From contig NZ_FNDG01000003.1 of the NCBI RefSeq assembly GCF_900100535.1, positions 248,001 through 312,000 of the forward strand: a stretch of DNA of 64,000 bases, read 5' to 3'. Both the position numbers and the translations under genes were made by a program. Below the pieces are notes generated by a model. The model was not told where the DNA came from. It searched no databases and worked only from the letters and a program-made list of their open reading frames with translations. How positions within the stretch are numbered: the stretch's first letter is position 1; each line of letters starts with the position of its first letter. Of this stretch, positions 25,738-35,518 are shown piece by piece. Source of the DNA: Phytopseudomonas flavescens. GTDB taxonomy: Bacteria > Pseudomonadota > Gammaproteobacteria > Pseudomonadales > Pseudomonadaceae.

Positions 25738-26630
25738 TGCTTTACCTCCATGGCCGAACGCAGACCGTCGGCCAGCATGTTGAACGACACCGAGGTGATG
25801 AAGATCATCAGGCCGGGCAGTGCCGCAACCCAGGGCTGGGTGTAGATGGCGGTGCGCAGGGTATTGAGCATCAGGCCCCATTCGGGCTCTGGCGGCCTGA
25901 CCCCGAGGCCGAGGAAGGACAGGCCGGAGGCGAGGATCATCGACACCGAGATCAGGCTGGTGGCATAGACGAAGATCGGGCCGATGACGTTGCCCAGCAC
26001 CTGACGACGAACGATGACCAGAGCCGATGCACCGCTGGCACGGGCGGCGTCCACGTAATCGCTGCGCCGCACGGCGGTGGTCACGCTTTCCGCGATACGC
26101 GCGATCTGCGGGACGAACACCACCGTCAGCGACACCAGGGCGTTGACCATCCCGGCCCCCAGGGCGCCGGACAGGGCGATGGCCAGCAACACCGACGGGA
26201 AAGCATAGAGCACATCGATGCAGCGCATGATCGTGGTGTTCAGCCAGCCGCCGGCATAGCCGGCGACGATGCCCAGCGCGCCGCCGATGAAGAACGCCAG
26301 AACCACCGGGGCGATGCCCATGAACAGCGACAGCCGCGCGCCGAGGATCAATCGCGAGAGCAGGTCACGGCCCAGCTCGTCGCTGCCCAGTGGCAAACCG
26401 GGGGTACCGATGGGCTTGAGGCGCTTGAGCATGGACGTGGCGAAGGGATCTTGGGGCATGATCCAGGGGGCGAACAGCGCCATCAGGATCAGCAGCACGA
26501 TGACGCAGGCCGCGACCATAGCCACGGGATTGCGCAGCAGGCGGCGCACCACGTTGCCGCCGTGGCTGCGTGAACGCAGCACGACCGCCGGGGACGAGGT
26601 GGATGAACCGGGAGTCAGCACAGTGCTCAT
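25734..26630 (-). CDS. Dipeptide-type ABC transporter permease (DppC-like)
   Basis: 298-residue BPD_transp_1 permease with an N-terminal cytosolic tail, a first membrane segment (VAMVAACVIVLLILMALFAPWI), the OppC-type segment LGSDELGRDLLSRLILGAR, and the EAA loop YVDAARASGASALVIVRRQVLGN. It pairs with the DppB-like permease one base upstream (26632). Confidence 0.93.
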   Translation of the reverse strand: MSTVLTPGSSTSSPAVVLRSRSHGGNVVRRLLRNPVAMVAACVIVLLILMALFAPWIMPQDPFATSMLKRLKPIGTPGLPLGSDELGRDLLSRLILGARLSLFMGIAPVVLAFFIGGALGIVAGYAGGWLNTTIMRCIDVLYAFPSVLLAIALSGALGAGMVNALVSLTVVFVPQIARIAESVTTAVRRSDYVDAARASGASALVIVRRQVLGNVIGPIFVYATSLISVSMILASGLSFLGLGVRPPEPEWGLMLNTLRTAIYTQPWVAALPGLMIFITSVSFNMLADGLRSAMEVKQ

Positions 26631-26631
26631 G

Positions 26632-27585
26632 TCAGCCTCTCTCGATACGAGGGTCGAGGATCGTCTGCAAGACGTCCACCAGGAGATTCAGGAGGACGAA
26701 GAACAGCGCCAGCACCAGGATCGAGCCCTGCAGCAGTGGCAGATCGCGCTGGAATATCGCCTGGTTGAGTAGAAAGCCCGTACCCGGCCAGGCGAACACC
26801 GTCTCGATCAGGATCGAGCCGCCGAGCAGGTAGCCCAGCTGCAGACCGACCACCGCCAGCGCGGTGGGCGCACAGTTCTTGATCACGTGGCCCAGCACCT
26901 GGCGTTCGCCAAGGCCACGGGCCCGCAGGCCAACGATGAACTCCTGGGCCAGGGTGTCGGCGACCAGCGCGCGCACGGTGCGCGCGACGATGCCCATGGG
27001 GATGAACGACATGGTCACTGCCGGCAGGATCAGGTACTGCACGTGTGCCCAGTCCCAGACCCATTCACTGGAGCCCCCCGGCCCGGCACCCGTGGCCGGC
27101 AGCCACATCAGCTGTGCCGAGAAGACGATCACCAGGACCATGCCCAGCCAGTAGTTGGGCACGCTGACGCCGATCACCGAGAGCAGGGAAGCCAGACGAT
27201 CGGCCCAGGAATTGCGGAAATAACCGGCCACGAAACCGAACAGCGAACCCAGGCTGAAACCGATCAGGCTGGCCAGCAAGGCGATGCTCAGGGTGTTGCC
27301 GACCGCCCTGAAGACCTCATCGGCAACAGGCCGGCTGGTGGCGATGGAGGTGCCGAGATCGCCGTGCAGCACGCGCCATATCCAGTGGGCGAATTGCTCC
27401 GGCAAGGGCCGGTCGAAGCCGTAGAGCTGCATCATCTGCCGTTGCAGGTCGGCAGACGCATCGGCAGGCAGGATGGAAACCAGCGGATCGCCAGGGGCGA
27501 TGTGCACCAGCATGAAACAGAGAAAGGCAACGCCGAGCATGATCGGCATGGCATAGCCAAGCCGCCGCAACAGATAAGCAGTCAT
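26632..27585 (-). CDS. Dipeptide-type ABC transporter permease (DppB-like)
   Basis: 317-residue permease that begins MTAYLLRRLGYAMPIMLGVAF, has the typical HIAPGDP loop, GIDRPL-like YGFDRPLPEQF and the EAA loop EFIVGLRARGLGERQVLGHVIKN. Six membrane segments are expected. It follows the binding-protein gene by 69 bases, an interval with no visible hairpin. Confidence 0.93.
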   Translation of the reverse strand: MTAYLLRRLGYAMPIMLGVAFLCFMLVHIAPGDPLVSILPADASADLQRQMMQLYGFDRPLPEQFAHWIWRVLHGDLGTSIATSRPVADEVFRAVGNTLSIALLASLIGFSLGSLFGFVAGYFRNSWADRLASLLSVIGVSVPNYWLGMVLVIVFSAQLMWLPATGAGPGGSSEWVWDWAHVQYLILPAVTMSFIPMGIVARTVRALVADTLAQEFIVGLRARGLGERQVLGHVIKNCAPTALAVVGLQLGYLLGGSILIETVFAWPGTGFLLNQAIFQRDLPLLQGSILVLALFFVLLNLLVDVLQTILDPRIERG

Positions 27586-27654
27586 CGCAGGACCTCTCAG
27601 GCAGGGAAGCGCCGCGCGCCGAACCCTGCGGCGCTTGGACGGCGGTGGCGAAGG

Positions 27655-29313
27655 TCAGTCCATGGTCATCGTGGCGATGTCGATGAACCAGCTGCGTGGC
27701 TGTACCACGTTGCCCACCTTGGGCGAGATTGCCCGAGGGCCGACATCGTGCGCGACGAAGAGGAAGGGCGCCTGCTCGACCAGGTTGGCGTGCAGCTTGC
27801 TCAACGCGTCGTCGCGCGCCTTTTCATCGAAGGACGTGCGCGCCGCCTCGATCAGCGTGTCGGTTTCCTCGCTGACGTAGTAACCCCAGTTGTTCGATAC
27901 CGGCGGCAACGCCTTGCTGCTGACGAAGCGAACCATGGCGAAGAACGGGTCCATGGTCGCGGCGCTGACGTTGGTGGCGTCGGCCCCGTGCGCCGCCGGA
28001 TCCTTGGCCCCCAGGCGCCAGTTGGAGAACAGGGTGTTCCACTCCAGCACGTCGAACTGGACGTCGAAGAAGCAATCCTTGAGGTTCTGCTGGATGTACT
28101 CGTTCATCGGCAACGGCTGCATCTGCCCGGAGCCGGAAGCGGACGTCTGCACCTTCACTTTCGCCGGCTTCGCGGCGGAGTAGCCGGCGTCGGTCATCAG
28201 TTGCCGGGCGGCATCGACGTCGTAGCGCACCTGGAAGCTCGGTTTGCCGTGCCACGGGTCATCCGCCTCGACGATACCGGTGGCCGGCGCCATCTGGCCG
28301 TTGAGCAGGGTCTTCAGGTCTTCGCGATTGACGCACAGGTTCGCCGCCTGGCGTACGCGCAGGTCATGGAAAGCCGACTGTGGCAGCAGGGAGAACTGCC
28401 AGGGCCAGAGGTGAGGCTGCAGGTTGGCGTACACCCTGAAACCGCGCGCCTCGATAGCCGCGATCGAATCGGGCGCCGGCGCCTCGATCCAGTCCACCTG
28501 CCCGGACATCAGCGCCGCGGTGCGGGCACTGGCCTCGGGCAGCGGCAACAGTACGACCCGATCGATCTGCGGCCGTCGCCTGGTGTCCCAATAGGCGGGG
28601 TTGGCGGTGATTTCCAGGCGCTCGCGCGCCACGAAGCGGCTCATCTTGAACGGACCGGTTCCCGAGGCATCCGCCGCGAACGCCGTCCAGGCCTGGCTGG
28701 CGCGCTGCAGCGGATCGCTCACACTGGCTGGCAGCGCATCGAACTTGGCCTGCCAGTGCGCCGGGGACGCCATGAACAGGTTGGTCAGGTTATAGGGCAG
28801 GAAGGCATCCGGCTCCGAGGTCTTCAGCTCTACCCGGTAGTCGTCGATGACACGGGCGGAACGCAGGGTGGGCATGCGTGAAGTGGTGGTGCCGACCTGG
28901 GAGGGGTCGTACTGCGGCGCCGACTTGTCGAGCACCTTGTCGACGTTCCAGACCACCGCCTTGGCATCGAAGGCCGAACCATCGTGGAACCTCACCCCCT
29001 CGCGCAGCTTGAAGATCCAGCGGGTGGTGTCCGTGGGATCGACGCTCCAGGTCTCGGCGAGGCCGGGGATCAGTGCGCTGGGCTTGTCCGCCGCGCTCAG
29101 GTCCCACTGGGTCAGGCCGTCGTACAGGGTGATGCCGGTGAAACGGTTGCCCTCGAAGCCCTGGTCGGGTTGGCCCAGGGTGCGCGGGATGTCGCCGGCG
29201 GTCATGCCGATGCGCAAGACCTTTTCCTGCGCCAGCAGTGGGCCGCTGACACACAGCGCCAGGGTCAGTGACAGGCATGCACCCCATGCCGGGCGTCGCG
29301 TCGTCGTGCTCAT
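27655..29313 (-). CDS. Peptide-type ABC transporter substrate-binding protein
   Basis: 552-residue family 5 (SBP_bac_5) periplasmic binding protein. Signal peptide (GACLSLTLALCVSGPLLA), then GLTQWDLSAADKPSALIPGLAETW, FKLREGVRFHDGSAFDAKAVVWN and DLRVRQAANLCVNREDLKTLLN. GAGGAAAG lies ahead of the ATG at 29313. First gene of the SBP-permease-permease-ATPase-ATPase-amidase operon. The transported ligand is probably what the amidase degrades. Confidence 0.92.
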   Translation of the reverse strand: MSTTTRRPAWGACLSLTLALCVSGPLLAQEKVLRIGMTAGDIPRTLGQPDQGFEGNRFTGITLYDGLTQWDLSAADKPSALIPGLAETWSVDPTDTTRWIFKLREGVRFHDGSAFDAKAVVWNVDKVLDKSAPQYDPSQVGTTTSRMPTLRSARVIDDYRVELKTSEPDAFLPYNLTNLFMASPAHWQAKFDALPASVSDPLQRASQAWTAFAADASGTGPFKMSRFVARERLEITANPAYWDTRRRPQIDRVVLLPLPEASARTAALMSGQVDWIEAPAPDSIAAIEARGFRVYANLQPHLWPWQFSLLPQSAFHDLRVRQAANLCVNREDLKTLLNGQMAPATGIVEADDPWHGKPSFQVRYDVDAARQLMTDAGYSAAKPAKVKVQTSASGSGQMQPLPMNEYIQQNLKDCFFDVQFDVLEWNTLFSNWRLGAKDPAAHGADATNVSAATMDPFFAMVRFVSSKALPPVSNNWGYYVSEETDTLIEAARTSFDEKARDDALSKLHANLVEQAPFLFVAHDVGPRAISPKVGNVVQPRSWFIDIATMTMD

Positions 29314-29382
29314 CGGGCTTTCCTCATCGGAATGGGATTCGTGCCACGGAAAAAGCAACGTGCATGCCAATCGATTTAAATA

Positions 29383-29397
29383 TATCGATTATCGATA
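29383..29397. promoter_or_regulatory. Candidate IclR operator upstream of the transporter operon
   Basis: TATCGAT-T-ATCGATA, a 15-base near-perfect palindrome in an AT-rich island (a further ATCGATTT copy at 29370-29377) of the 261-base gap between the IclR gene and the binding-protein gene. It lies 70 bases upstream of the binding-protein start. IclR regulators usually bind short palindromes of this size near their target promoters. Assignment is by position only. Confidence 0.45.
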
Positions 29398-29574
29398 CTT
29401 ACTGAACTATCCCTCTACCTTGCGCCGAGTCCAGCTACCCGGGCATGCCTTGGCGGCCGTACCCACCCGGGGATGCTCGAGGAAATCCCTGGCCATCCTG
29501 GTATGGCCCCGGCGTGTAGCGAGCGGGTGTGCTGGCCGCCTCAATAGAAAGCAGCCCCATCGCCACGCGCTCCT

Positions 29575-30384
29575 TCAGTGGGCGAGGGATTCGGAAATGC
29601 CGCGGGCGCATTCCAGGACCATTGGCGCAAGGCGTACGGTCGCTTCTTCCAGGGTCCAGCGGCTGGTGGGCGGGGACAGATGCACCGCAGCCAATGGCTG
29701 GCCCTCACGATCGACGATCGCGGCGCCGACGCCCATGTCGCCGAAGAACAGCTCTTCGCAGTTGATCGCATAGCCCAGGCGCCTGCAGGTCTGTATCTGC
29801 CGCAGGATGGCATCCACTTCGACCAGGGTCGACGGTGTCCGCGCCACGCGCTCCACGGCCTGCAAGCGAGCGACCACCTCCGCCGTATCCAGCCGGCTCA
29901 GGTAGGCACGGCCGGAACTGCTGCAGTACATGGGAATGTGCATACCGACCGGCGTCAGTACCGGAATCGCCTGGGAGGTCATGATCTGCGAGATGTAGAC
30001 CATCGACTGCTCGACGGGCTCGGTAAGGCTGGCGGTCTCGCCCGAGGCGCGCGCCAGCTGGGCCAGATAGGGATGCGCCAGGCGCACCAGCGGGTGCGTG
30101 GCCAGGTAGTTGAACCCCAGTTCCACGACCTTGGGCAGCAGGCGGAAACGCCGGCTGCGCGGGTCGCGGCCGATATAGCCAAGCGTCTCGAGGGTATGCA
30201 CGGCACGCTGAACCGAGGCCTTGCTCATGCCGGTCAGCTCGGCAATCTTGCTCAGGGTCATGGCCGGGTGCGCACGGTCGAAGCTGCGCAATACCAGGAG
30301 CCCCTTTTCCAGGGACTGGTTGAACAGAGGGTCGGCCTCGGCCGCGGCTCCAGAGGGTGCCGGCTGGTCATTCTGGGTGGTCAT
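29575..30384 (-). CDS. IclR family transcriptional regulator
   Basis: 269 residues: N-terminal winged helix (SLEKGLLVLRSFDRAHPAMTLSKIAELTGMSKASVQRAVHTLETLGYI) and C-terminal effector domain (GMHIPMYCSSSGRAYLS, INCEELFFGDMGVGAAIVDREGQPLAAV). The start at 30384 (ATG) has GGAG ahead; an adjacent upstream TTG is not needed. It lies just upstream of, and in the same direction as, the transporter-amidase operon and most likely controls it in response to the transported compound. Confidence 0.9.
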   Translation of the reverse strand: MTTQNDQPAPSGAAAEADPLFNQSLEKGLLVLRSFDRAHPAMTLSKIAELTGMSKASVQRAVHTLETLGYIGRDPRSRRFRLLPKVVELGFNYLATHPLVRLAHPYLAQLARASGETASLTEPVEQSMVYISQIMTSQAIPVLTPVGMHIPMYCSSSGRAYLSRLDTAEVVARLQAVERVARTPSTLVEVDAILRQIQTCRRLGYAINCEELFFGDMGVGAAIVDREGQPLAAVHLSPPTSRWTLEEATVRLAPMVLECARGISESLAH

Positions 30385-30529
30385 CAAGGGGCTCCGAGCG
30401 GGCCAGTCCGAAGGGTGTCGATGCGCCCTACTTTAACCGGATCACCTCGCCATCCGAACAGTGGAGGCGACCTCGAGAAGACTCGCTTGCGCCAGGGCGG
30501 AGGCTGCCGAGCCATATCGACCCGGCCGT

Positions 30530-31432
30530 TCACTGCCCCACGCCACCCTCGAGCTTGCGCCAGAGCAGGCGCACGGCGGCCTTGCGCGACATGCTCCAGC
30601 GGTAGAGGCGAATTTCCAGGGGAATGAACCAGTGTTCCTTGCCGCAGACCACCAGCTCGCCGCGCGCCAGCTCGGCGTTCATGGACAGTCGCGGCACCCA
30701 GGCCACGCCCAGGCCTTGTAGCGCCATGGCCTTGAGGCTGTCGGCCATGGCCGTTTCATGCACGGTGGTGGAGCGTAGCGCTCGCTGGCGCAGCAGCAGG
30801 TTCACCGAGCGTCCCAGATAAGTGCCGGCGCTGTAGGCCAGCAGCGGAACACCCTGCCCGGCCTCCAGATCGAAAAGCGGCGTGCCCTGCTCATCGACGG
30901 CGCAGACCGGCAGCATCTCGCTGTTACCCAGATGCAGCGACGGAAACAGATCGGGGGCCAGTTGCACGGCAGCGTCCTGGTCGTGGTAGGCGAGGATCAG
31001 GTCACAGGTACCTTCACGCAGGGAGTGCACGGCTTCGCCGACATTGGTGGCGACCAGCCGGGTGGTCAGCGGCAGGCCGTCGCGGCGCAAGCGGGCGATC
31101 CATTCCGGGAAGAAGCTGAACACCAGGGAATGCGCAGCGGCGATCTGCAAGGCCTCGCCCTGCTGGCCCTCGAGGTGATGCAGGTGACGCACCACTTCAC
31201 CCAGTTGCTCGACCAAACTGCGCGCGGTGAGCAGAAACAGCTGGCCGGACTCGGTCATTTCCACTGGTGTGCGCGAACGGTTGACCAGGGTCAGGCCCAA
31301 CGCTGCCTCGAGACTTTGGATACGCCTGCTGAACGCTGGCTGGGTAACAAAACGCTTCTGCGCCGCCTGGGAAAAACTGCGCGTAGCGGCCAGCGTCACG
31401 AAGTCTTCCAGCCATTTGGTTTCCAGGTTCAC
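30530..31432 (-). CDS. LysR family regulator adjacent to aspA
   Basis: 300-residue LysR-type regulator: N-terminal helix-turn-helix (WLEDFVTLAATRSFSQAAQKRFVTQPAFSRRIQSLE), then a periplasmic-binding-like effector domain. I prefer GTG 31432 (VNLETKWLEDF) because GGAGG is 6 bases ahead of it but touches the ATG at 31438. It is divergent from aspA, as PA5428 is from PA5429 in P. aeruginosa, so control of aspartase is possible. The sequence resembles the HypT-like group of Pseudomonas LysR proteins; the effector is unknown. Confidence 0.9.
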   Translation of the reverse strand: MNLETKWLEDFVTLAATRSFSQAAQKRFVTQPAFSRRIQSLEAALGLTLVNRSRTPVEMTESGQLFLLTARSLVEQLGEVVRHLHHLEGQQGEALQIAAAHSLVFSFFPEWIARLRRDGLPLTTRLVATNVGEAVHSLREGTCDLILAYHDQDAAVQLAPDLFPSLHLGNSEMLPVCAVDEQGTPLFDLEAGQGVPLLAYSAGTYLGRSVNLLLRQRALRSTTVHETAMADSLKAMALQGLGVAWVPRLSMNAELARGELVVCGKEHWFIPLEIRLYRWSMSRKAAVRLLWRKLEGGVGQ

Positions 31433-31609
31433 GAGCATCCTCCCCTGCAGCAATGCTGTGCACACGTTTGGTGCGCCCAGTCCGTCACACTTACATTATG
31501 CCGATTATGCATACCCCAGCAAGTAACAGCATTGGCCATCAGACGGTCAAAATCCTTACTCTAAGGGCCATTGCGGTATCTTCCGCGCCTTTATGAGAAT
31601 CGATACATC

Positions 31610-33067
<1,458 letters not shown>

Positions 33068-33107
33068 GCCGGGCAGGGCTCCCGCCAGGGACGGCAGCTT
33101 GTCTCGA

Positions 33108-33146
33108 GAAACCCCGTGTCGCCGCCGCGCCACGGGGTTTCTTCGT
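33108..33146 (+). terminator. Rho-independent terminator of aspA
   Basis: An 11-bp perfect stem GAAACCCCGTG/CACGGGGTTTC (33108-33118 and 33131-33141, 12-base loop) followed by the T-rich TTCGTT, 40 bases after the aspA stop. Confidence 0.8.
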
Positions 33147-33236
33147 TACCGGGTTCGCCTTTCTCATGTGCGTGCGTTGCCGTTTGTCGCGTGGCGCGCT
33201 ACAACGGCAACGGGCCCTATAACGAGAAGTCGCCAC

Positions 33237-34004
33237 ATGACCAGCAAAGCCGCATGGTTCACCTGTTTCGTCACGCTCCTGAGCGCCTTCGCGCTTCCCG
33301 CTCGCGCCGAGTTGCCGGCCGGCTACCAGGTGGTGTTGCAAACGGAAAACTTTCCGCCATTCAACATGGCCGACAACGAAAAGAATTTTGCCCGTGACGC
33401 CAATATCCAGGGCGTGAGCACCACCATCGTGCGTGAGATGTTCAAGCGTGCCGGCATCGATTACACCCTGACCCTGCGCTTTCCCTGGAGCCGTATCTAC
33501 GACGCCACCCTCGCCAACCCCAACCACGGGCTGTTTTCCACCTCCATGAACGAGGCACGCCGCCCGCTGTTCAAGTGGGTTGGCCCGATCGCCAAGGTCG
33601 AACGGGTGCTGCTCGCCGCACCGGGCTCCGACATCCCCAACCTGAAAGACCTGCAACAGGCCAGCCAGTACCGGATCGGCAGCTACAAGGACAGCGCCGC
33701 CAGCCAGACCCTGGAAAAGGCCGGGCTGCAGCCGATCAACACGCTGCGCGACCCGGAGAACATCGGCAAGCTGACCCAGGGCCGCATCGACCTGTGGGGC
33801 ACCACCGACCCGGTGTGGCGTCACCAGGCTCGCCAGGCGGACGTCAGCGGCCTGCGCAACGTGCTGACCTTCGACCGCTCAGACCTGTACCTGGCGCTCA
33901 ATCTGGACACCCCGGACGAAGTGGTCGCACGCCTTCAGCAAGCGCTGGATCAGATGAAGACCGAGGGCTACGGCACCTGCAACAAACACCCGGAGCTGTG
34001 CTGA
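33237..34004 (+). CDS. Periplasmic solute-binding protein (SBP_bac_3 family)
   Basis: 255-residue secreted protein with signal peptide (AWFTCFVTLLSAFALPARA, cut after ARA) and a family 3 binding fold (LQTENFPPFNMADNEKN, YTLTLRFPWSRIYDATLANPNHGLFSTSMNEARRPLFKWVGPI). There are no permease or ATPase genes beside it. It could be an orphan receptor, possibly supplying ligand to the DctB-like kinase whose operon converges on it, or a stand-alone chemosensory protein. The 46-residue upstream extension runs through the aspA terminator and is not used. Confidence 0.85.
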   Translation: MTSKAAWFTCFVTLLSAFALPARAELPAGYQVVLQTENFPPFNMADNEKNFARDANIQGVSTTIVREMFKRAGIDYTLTLRFPWSRIYDATLANPNHGLFSTSMNEARRPLFKWVGPIAKVERVLLAAPGSDIPNLKDLQQASQYRIGSYKDSAASQTLEKAGLQPINTLRDPENIGKLTQGRIDLWGTTDPVWRHQARQADVSGLRNVLTFDRSDLYLALNLDTPDEVVARLQQALDQMKTEGYGTCNKHPELC

Positions 34005-34048
34005 CAACCGCTGTACGTCCGCCTGTCGAGGGGCTACTGCGCCGATAT

Positions 34049-35392
34049 TCAGTCTTCGTCGCTGCTGCCGGCGGCACGATAGGTGCTGCGTTGCAGGCCA
34101 TGGCGCTGCATCTTTTCGTTGAGGGTACGGCGTGGCACCTGCAGCAGCTCCATGGTCTGCAGGATGCTGCCGCGACATCGCAGCAGGGCGTTGTGCAGGC
34201 ACTGCGCCTCGAAGGCCTCCATCTGCCCGGCCAGCGACTGGCTGACGTCCTCCTGCGCCGCGCCGCTCAGGCCCAGGACGTGGCGCTCGGCGGCGTTGAT
34301 CAGCTCGCGTACGTTGCCCGGCCATTCATGCCCGAGCAGGCTCGCCAGTTCGGCAGGTGTCAGCGGTTCCAGGCTACGACCATGGCGTAGCGCAGCCTCC
34401 CCGGCGAAGTGTTCGAACAACAGCGCGATGTCCTCGCGCCGCTCGCGCAGGGGCGGTATCTGCAACGTCGCGACATTCAGCCGGTAGAGCAGATCCTCGC
34501 GAAAGCGACCGGCACGGACTTCATCGAGCAGCTCGGGCTTCACCGCGCTGATCACCCGCAGGTCGACGCGGATGCTGCGGTTGGAACCCAGCCGCTCCAG
34601 CGTCTTTTCCTGCAGCACGCGCAGCAGCTTGACCTGTTGCGCCAGCGGCAGGCTTTCCACCTCGTCGAGGAACAGGGTGCCGCCATCGGCATGCTCGATA
34701 CGACCGATGCGCTTGCTCTGGGCGCCAGTGAAGGCGCCGCTCTCATGGCCGAACAGCTCGCTCTCGAACAGGTGCTCGGGAATCGCGGCACAGTTGAGGG
34801 CCACGAACGGCTTGTCGGCGCGCCCGCTGAAATCGTGCAGGCAGCGCGCCACCCGCTCCTTGCCGGAGCCGGTCTCACCGCGGATCAACACGTTCACCGA
34901 GGTGCCGGCCAGGTCGAGGATCTGCCGGCGCAAGCGCTCCATGGGCCGCGACACGCCGAGCAATTGCGCGGCGATGCCGTCCTTGACGGCGAACTGCTGC
35001 CGAAGGGCACGGTTCTCGCAGATCAGGCGGCGTTTTTCCAGGGCGCGGCGCACGGTGTCGAGCAGGCGATCGGGGGTGAAGGGCTTTTCGATGAAATCAT
35101 AGGCGCCCTGCTTGAGCGCCTGTACGGCCATGGGCACGTCGCCGTGCCCGGTGATCATGATGACCGGCAGATCGCGGTCGCAGGCGACCACCTTGTCCAG
35201 CAACTGCAGGCCATCGGTGCCGGGCATGCGTACGTCGCTGATCAGCACGCCGGGAAAGTCGATGTCGATCAGGGCCAGCGCCTGGGCGGCATCGGCGCAG
35301 GTACGCACGCTGAATCCGGACAGCTCCAGCCATTGCTGCGCCGCTTCGCGGATCGCTGCCTCGTCGTCGACGACGATTACCTGAACGCCCAT
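34049..35392 (-). CDS. Sigma-54-dependent response regulator, DctD/MifR-like
   Basis: 447 residues: receiver with phospho-acceptor Asp53 (LISDVRMPGTDG), AAA+ domain with Walker A GETGSGKE, intact sigma-54 loop GAFTGA and Walker B GGTLFLDEVES, C-terminal Fis-type helix-turn-helix (GSILQTMELLQVPRRTLNEKMQRHGL). A near-perfect AAGGAGGTGAT precedes the ATG. It is the partner of the kinase encoded 93 bases upstream. Family members switch on C4/C5-dicarboxylate transport. The divergent KgtP-like transporter suggests a MifR-like role in 2-oxoglutarate uptake, though DctD itself is an alternative. Confidence 0.9.
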   Translation of the reverse strand: MGVQVIVVDDEAAIREAAQQWLELSGFSVRTCADAAQALALIDIDFPGVLISDVRMPGTDGLQLLDKVVACDRDLPVIMITGHGDVPMAVQALKQGAYDFIEKPFTPDRLLDTVRRALEKRRLICENRALRQQFAVKDGIAAQLLGVSRPMERLRRQILDLAGTSVNVLIRGETGSGKERVARCLHDFSGRADKPFVALNCAAIPEHLFESELFGHESGAFTGAQSKRIGRIEHADGGTLFLDEVESLPLAQQVKLLRVLQEKTLERLGSNRSIRVDLRVISAVKPELLDEVRAGRFREDLLYRLNVATLQIPPLRERREDIALLFEHFAGEAALRHGRSLEPLTPAELASLLGHEWPGNVRELINAAERHVLGLSGAAQEDVSQSLAGQMEAFEAQCLHNALLRCRGSILQTMELLQVPRRTLNEKMQRHGLQRSTYRAAGSSDED

Positions 35393-35481
35393 ATCACCTC
35401 CTTATTCTTGGATCGCGCAGTGTAACGCCGGGTCATCGGCACGGCCGGCGCGGCATCGTTACACGAAGTTGACGAGCCGAG

Positions 35482-35518
35482 GTGTTCAGCCTGCGCAGGG
35501 CAGGCGCAGGCTGAACAC
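35482..35518 (-). promoter_or_regulatory. 15-bp perfect hairpin across the kinase stop codon
   Basis: Arms 35482-35496 and 35504-35518 are perfectly complementary with a 7-base loop. They span the last codons and stop (35486-35488) of the kinase gene on the minus strand. No T run follows, so it may set the ratio of kinase to regulator by mRNA processing or partial termination. Confidence 0.6.
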
